A program made the position numbers and the translations under genes. Positions 6,265 to 8,707 of a stretch of DNA of 8,707 bases are shown here, piece after piece; position 1 is the first letter of the stretch, and every line of letters begins with the position of its first letter. The notes beneath the pieces were generated by a model that ran no database searches, was not told where the DNA came from, and saw only the letters and a list, made by a program, of their open reading frames with translations. This DNA comes from an uncultured Collinsella sp. (lineage in GTDB: Bacteria > Actinomycetota > Coriobacteriia > Coriobacteriales > Coriobacteriaceae). Location of the stretch: positions 1 to 8,707 of the forward strand of contig CAKUGX010000085.1 in assembly GCA_934654765.1 (NCBI GenBank), given 5' to 3'.

Positions 6265-7554
6265 CTACTTGCGCAGCGGCTTGGGCAGCGGAATGCCTGC
6301 CGCAATGACTGCGGCGATGATCATGCAGACGATACCCTTGAGCGGGAAGCACATGAGCAGCAGGCCCACGACCATAACCGGCTGACGCATGACCGCACCC
6401 ATCGTCGATGCCGTGCAGACGGCGACGCAAAAGACCGGATCGGCACCGGTGAGGATGGCAAGGCCGTAGCCCAGGCTTACGCCCGAGAAGATAACCGGGA
6501 AGAAGTGGCCGCCGCGCCAACCAAGGTTGATGAGGGCGGGCGTCAGCATGGCCTTAACAAGGCCGGTCGCGATAAGCACGCCAGCGGGAATGGTGAGGTA
6601 GGTCTCCATAAGTACGTCGGCCTGGGTCTCACCGGCAAACATGGTGTAGGGCAGGACCGTTCCGCAGATGGCGAGCGCCAGACCAGCCAGCATTGCCTTG
6701 ACGACAGGGCGCTCCCCTATGGCATGGGACAGTGCCTCGCTTGCATGCTCAGAGACAAAGTACAGCCAGCCGCATACGGTGCCGACCAACGCCAGCGGAA
6801 TGAGCCAGACAAGCTCCAGGTTGCCCACCTCGGCGGACTCGAACCTCGGCATGCCCATGCCGCCGCCCATAAGCTGTCCGAGCAGCAGGTAGGTGCCCAG
6901 ACCGCCGGCAATCGCAATGCCGTAGACCACGGTCTTTTGCGCCTTGGGGAGCTTGATGGTGATCTCATCGGATGCGGGGTCCTCGTCGCCGTCGGCGCTA
7001 CCGGCGAGCGGTGCCACAAAGCCAAAGACGGGCGCGGTAAAGAGTGCCGTCAGGGCAGCCTGGGTGCCCAGCAGCGTGAGCTCCCTAAACTCGGCGCCAA
7101 AGCGACGCATGCGATCGCCGACCCAGCTGCACAGACCCGCGATAACGCCGGTCAGGCCGGCCTCCGGTCCAATGCTGCCGCCAAACAGCAGCGGCAGCAA
7201 TGCCGCGAGCGAAAGCTTGCCCAGATTGTCATACGGGTAGCGTCCGTCTTGTTTGACCTTGGCCATCACCTGGTTAAGGTCGTCGGTCTTGGTGCCCGTA
7301 ATCTTTTCGTACAAACCGATCAGCAGGCCGCCCAGCAAGCAGACGAAAAACGGGTACGGCAGAAAGCCAAACGGGCCGCTGGCAAGCTCGGGCGAAGCGA
7401 CGCCCAGCGCGTGCGGAATCTCGGTCCATAGATAGTCGATACCGTGCTCCATCGCAAAGAAGAACAGCCAGACCGCGGCGCCCGCAAACGCACCGGTCAC
7501 GGCCACGCTAACTAAAAACAGTGCACGGTTTTTGGGTTTTGCAAGGTTATCCAT
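6265..7554 (-). CDS. ClC family ion channel/transporter, YfeO-like
   Basis: This 429-residue integral membrane protein has about ten or more hydrophobic helices. Two ClC pore signatures are visible: FGGSIGPEAGL at 124-134 (helix F region, equivalent to GREGP in E. coli ClcA) and GWRGGHFFP at 345-353 (GGxFxP, helix N). The forms GGxxxGPE and GxRGGxxFP are those of the YfeO branch of ClC proteins rather than ClcA. The ClcA gating glutamate position in GREGP is isoleucine here, and a glutamate follows GP instead. No GSGIP motif is seen. A very acidic loop (about 187-197, DGDEDPASDE) lies after the helix ending APLAG. The start is ATG at 7554 with GGGAGGT four bases upstream. It ends against the shared terminator. 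Chloride is the default ion; the actual ion is unproven. Confidence 0.88.
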   Translation of the reverse strand: MDNLAKPKNRALFLVSVAVTGAFAGAAVWLFFFAMEHGIDYLWTEIPHALGVASPELASGPFGFLPYPFFVCLLGGLLIGLYEKITGTKTDDLNQVMAKVKQDGRYPYDNLGKLSLAALLPLLFGGSIGPEAGLTGVIAGLCSWVGDRMRRFGAEFRELTLLGTQAALTALFTAPVFGFVAPLAGSADGDEDPASDEITIKLPKAQKTVVYGIAIAGGLGTYLLLGQLMGGGMGMPRFESAEVGNLELVWLIPLALVGTVCGWLYFVSEHASEALSHAIGERPVVKAMLAGLALAICGTVLPYTMFAGETQADVLMETYLTIPAGVLIATGLVKAMLTPALINLGWRGGHFFPVIFSGVSLGYGLAILTGADPVFCVAVCTASTMGAVMRQPVMVVGLLLMCFPLKGIVCMIIAAVIAAGIPLPKPLRK

Positions 7555-7593
7555 CGGGACCTCCCGTGGTCAAAATCGACAAAGATACGTTTT

Positions 7594-7599
7594 ATTGTA
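7594..7599 (-). promoter_or_regulatory. Possible -10 element for the ClC gene
   Basis: TACAAT on the minus strand lies 40 bases before the ATG in the 125-base gap after the LOG gene. The nearest -35-like word, TTGGCT, is 20 bases away, which is too far for a standard promoter. The gap shows no clear terminator, so read-through from the LOG gene is also possible. Confidence 0.25.
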
Positions 7600-7679
7600 G
7601 AGCGAGCGTTGCCCGAACGAGCCAACCATCTGCGCCGCAAACGGCACCATTGGGAGTCATAGCGGAGCAGGCTCAAGAC

Positions 7680-8213
7680 TTATCCGTTGATAATCGAGGC
7701 AATCTCGCGCAAATCGTCGGCGAAGTAGATGCCGTGCTGGCGCCTCGGGCTCGAAAGCCCCTTATCAATCATGTGCCCGAGCAGCGACTTGAGGTCGTTG
7801 TAGTAGCCGTCCAAGTTATACAGGATGCACGGCGCGCTCAGATGCCCCAGCGACACGGCCGACATGACCTCGGCAATCTCCTCGAGCGTACCCGTCCCAC
7901 CGGGAAAGGCGATGAACGCGTCACCGAGCTCAATCATCTTGGCCTTGCGCTCGGCCATATCGCTCGTCACAATGAGGTCATCGATACCGTCATGTTGAAA
8001 CTCGGCCTCGATAAAAAAGCTCGGCTCCACGCCCGTCACATGACCGCCAGCATCGAGTACGCTATCGGCGAGCGCACCCATCAGGCCCGACTTGGACCCG
8101 CCGTATACCAGTGCGTGGCCGTTGGCGCCAATCCACGTGCCGAGCTCTCGCACCGCGGGCAGAAACGCCGGGTCGTTACCGACGCTGGCGCCCAGGTATA
8201 CCGTGATATTCAA
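7680..8213 (-). CDS. LOG family (TIGR00730) nucleotide phosphoribohydrolase
   Basis: A 177-residue cytosolic Rossmann-like protein, about the normal size for the LOG family. It carries both hallmark motifs: YGGSKSGLMG at 37-46 and PGGTGTLEE at 104-112, plus the MAERK arginine/lysine at 86-90. LOG enzymes cleave cytokinin-type or other nucleoside 5'-monophosphates to a free base and ribose 5-phosphate; the physiological substrate in gut bacteria is unclear. Two in-frame TTG codons compete for the start. I chose 8213 because AGGGGG lies seven bases upstream and the product begins MNITVYLGAS, whereas 8219 leaves one base between the ribosome site and the codon. An ATG at 8229 is out of frame. 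It follows the K+ channel gene by 36 bases on the same strand and is probably in its operon. Confidence 0.88.
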   Translation of the reverse strand: MNITVYLGASVGNDPAFLPAVRELGTWIGANGHALVYGGSKSGLMGALADSVLDAGGHVTGVEPSFFIEAEFQHDGIDDLIVTSDMAERKAKMIELGDAFIAFPGGTGTLEEIAEVMSAVSLGHLSAPCILYNLDGYYNDLKSLLGHMIDKGLSSPRRQHGIYFADDLREIASIING

Positions 8214-8249
8214 TATCAATCCCCCTCATCGTGACGCGCGGCGCCAGTT

Positions 8250-8675
8250 CTAGCGTTGGCGGCGGCGATATTCGCGCACACGGCGCGACAGGTCGGCGAG
8301 CTCGTCACGATCGAGCTCTTCCAAATGCTCAAGATCGTCCATAAAGCGCGCCATGGTGTCCTTTTGGCGCAGCTTGATGAGCGTGTTGCAGTAGTTCACC
8401 GCAACACCCGTGAGCATAGCGATGTAGAAGATGCTAATGACGCTCAAGACGACCGTGATGACGCGGGCGACCGGCGTCTCGGCCGGAATATCGCCAAAGC
8501 CGATGGTCGAAACGGTCTCAAAGCTAAACCAGAGCCCGTCACCAAAGGTGAGGGTCGTGGGCTCAGACAGCCAGACAGCCGTCGAGCACAGCAGATAGAA
8601 GAGAAGGAACAGGCCCGTGATGCGCACGAAGCCGGCCTGATGCAACACATCGGCAAGCGTCCTGAGCTTTTTCAT
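8250..8675 (-). CDS. Small two-helix potassium channel (Ion_trans_2 type)
   Basis: A 141-residue protein with a KcsA-like layout. A first membrane helix is at about 17-36. The re-entrant pore helix and selectivity filter SFETVSTIGFGD are at 51-62, where TIGFGD is the K+-selective signature. The second helix is at about 69-98. A charged, probably coiled-coil tail (about 110-141, ending RVREYRRRQR) follows and has no RCK/TrkA-N domain. The tail is the likely tetramerisation or gating element. The start is ATG at 8675 with AGGGG five bases upstream; an in-frame TTG at 8696 would add seven residues (SAEGVA region) but lacks a ribosome site. The promoter lies beyond the right edge. LOG follows in the same direction. 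Channel identity is well supported; gating is unknown. Confidence 0.9.
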   Translation of the reverse strand: MKKLRTLADVLHQAGFVRITGLFLLFYLLCSTAVWLSEPTTLTFGDGLWFSFETVSTIGFGDIPAETPVARVITVVLSVISIFYIAMLTGVAVNYCNTLIKLRQKDTMARFMDDLEHLEELDRDELADLSRRVREYRRRQR

Positions 8676-8707
8676 CGCGACCCCTTCCGCGGACAATCAA
8701 TCACATT

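Noticed and set aside
6505..7431. A 308-residue plus-strand frame opposite the ClC gene
   Set aside because: It is composed of charged and low-complexity residues typical of a reverse-complement shadow of a membrane protein gene, with no ribosome site.
7632..7648. Small GCCG/CGGC hairpin between the LOG and ClC genes
   Set aside because: Only four clean base pairs and no U tract on either strand.
7521..8234. A 237-residue plus-strand frame opposite the LOG gene
   Set aside because: Antisense shadow; the LOG motifs on the minus strand are unambiguous.

Overview
The window looks like chromosomal DNA from a high-GC actinobacterium of the gut type. By the look of its proteins I would guess Coriobacteriia, for example a Collinsella relative; this is inference from GC-rich codon use and protein flavour, not a database match. 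Gene spacing is ordinary and Shine-Dalgarno sites are strong (AAGGAG, GAGGAGG, AGGAAAG). GTG and TTG starts are used as well as ATG. I saw no tRNA, rRNA, CRISPR array, insertion sequence or phage gene.

Layout. (1) Positions 1-416, minus strand: the 5' end of a VUT-family (queuosine-precursor transporter, COG1738) gene runs off the left edge. Its leader contains a compact preQ1-I-like riboswitch candidate behind a good sigma-70 promoter, and upstream of that lies the prfC terminator. (2) 423-2036, minus: prfC, peptide chain release factor 3. (3) 2191-4232, plus: a YtrA-type GntR regulator, an ABC ATPase and an ABC-2 permease in one tight operon, with a 9-bp inverted repeat over the promoter as a probable autoregulatory operator. 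(4) 4301-5176, plus: a ten-helix EamA (DMT) transporter with unusually well preserved internal duplication. (5) 5177-6181, plus: a class I SAM-dependent methyltransferase behind a highly structured leader, followed by a strong, probably bidirectional terminator. (6) 6265-8675, minus: a YfeO-like ClC ion channel/transporter, a LOG/TIGR00730 nucleotide phosphoribohydrolase and a small two-helix K+ channel. The K+ channel and LOG genes look co-transcribed.

How the genes relate. Only two groups have a clear functional link: the GntR-ABC ATPase-permease operon (a drug or cell-envelope-stress efflux module by analogy to B. subtilis ytrAB) and the riboswitch-VUT pair (queuosine precursor salvage). 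The rest are housekeeping or membrane-transport genes that sit side by side.

The most unusual signal is the methyltransferase leader. A 12-nt segment (5323-5334) is the exact reverse complement of 5436-5447, which holds part of the Shine-Dalgarno, the spacer and the ATG. It encloses three nested perfect stems and has a competing local hairpin. This is the architecture of a translational switch, and I do not recognise it as a known riboswitch class. A degraded palindromic mobile element is the main alternative reading.
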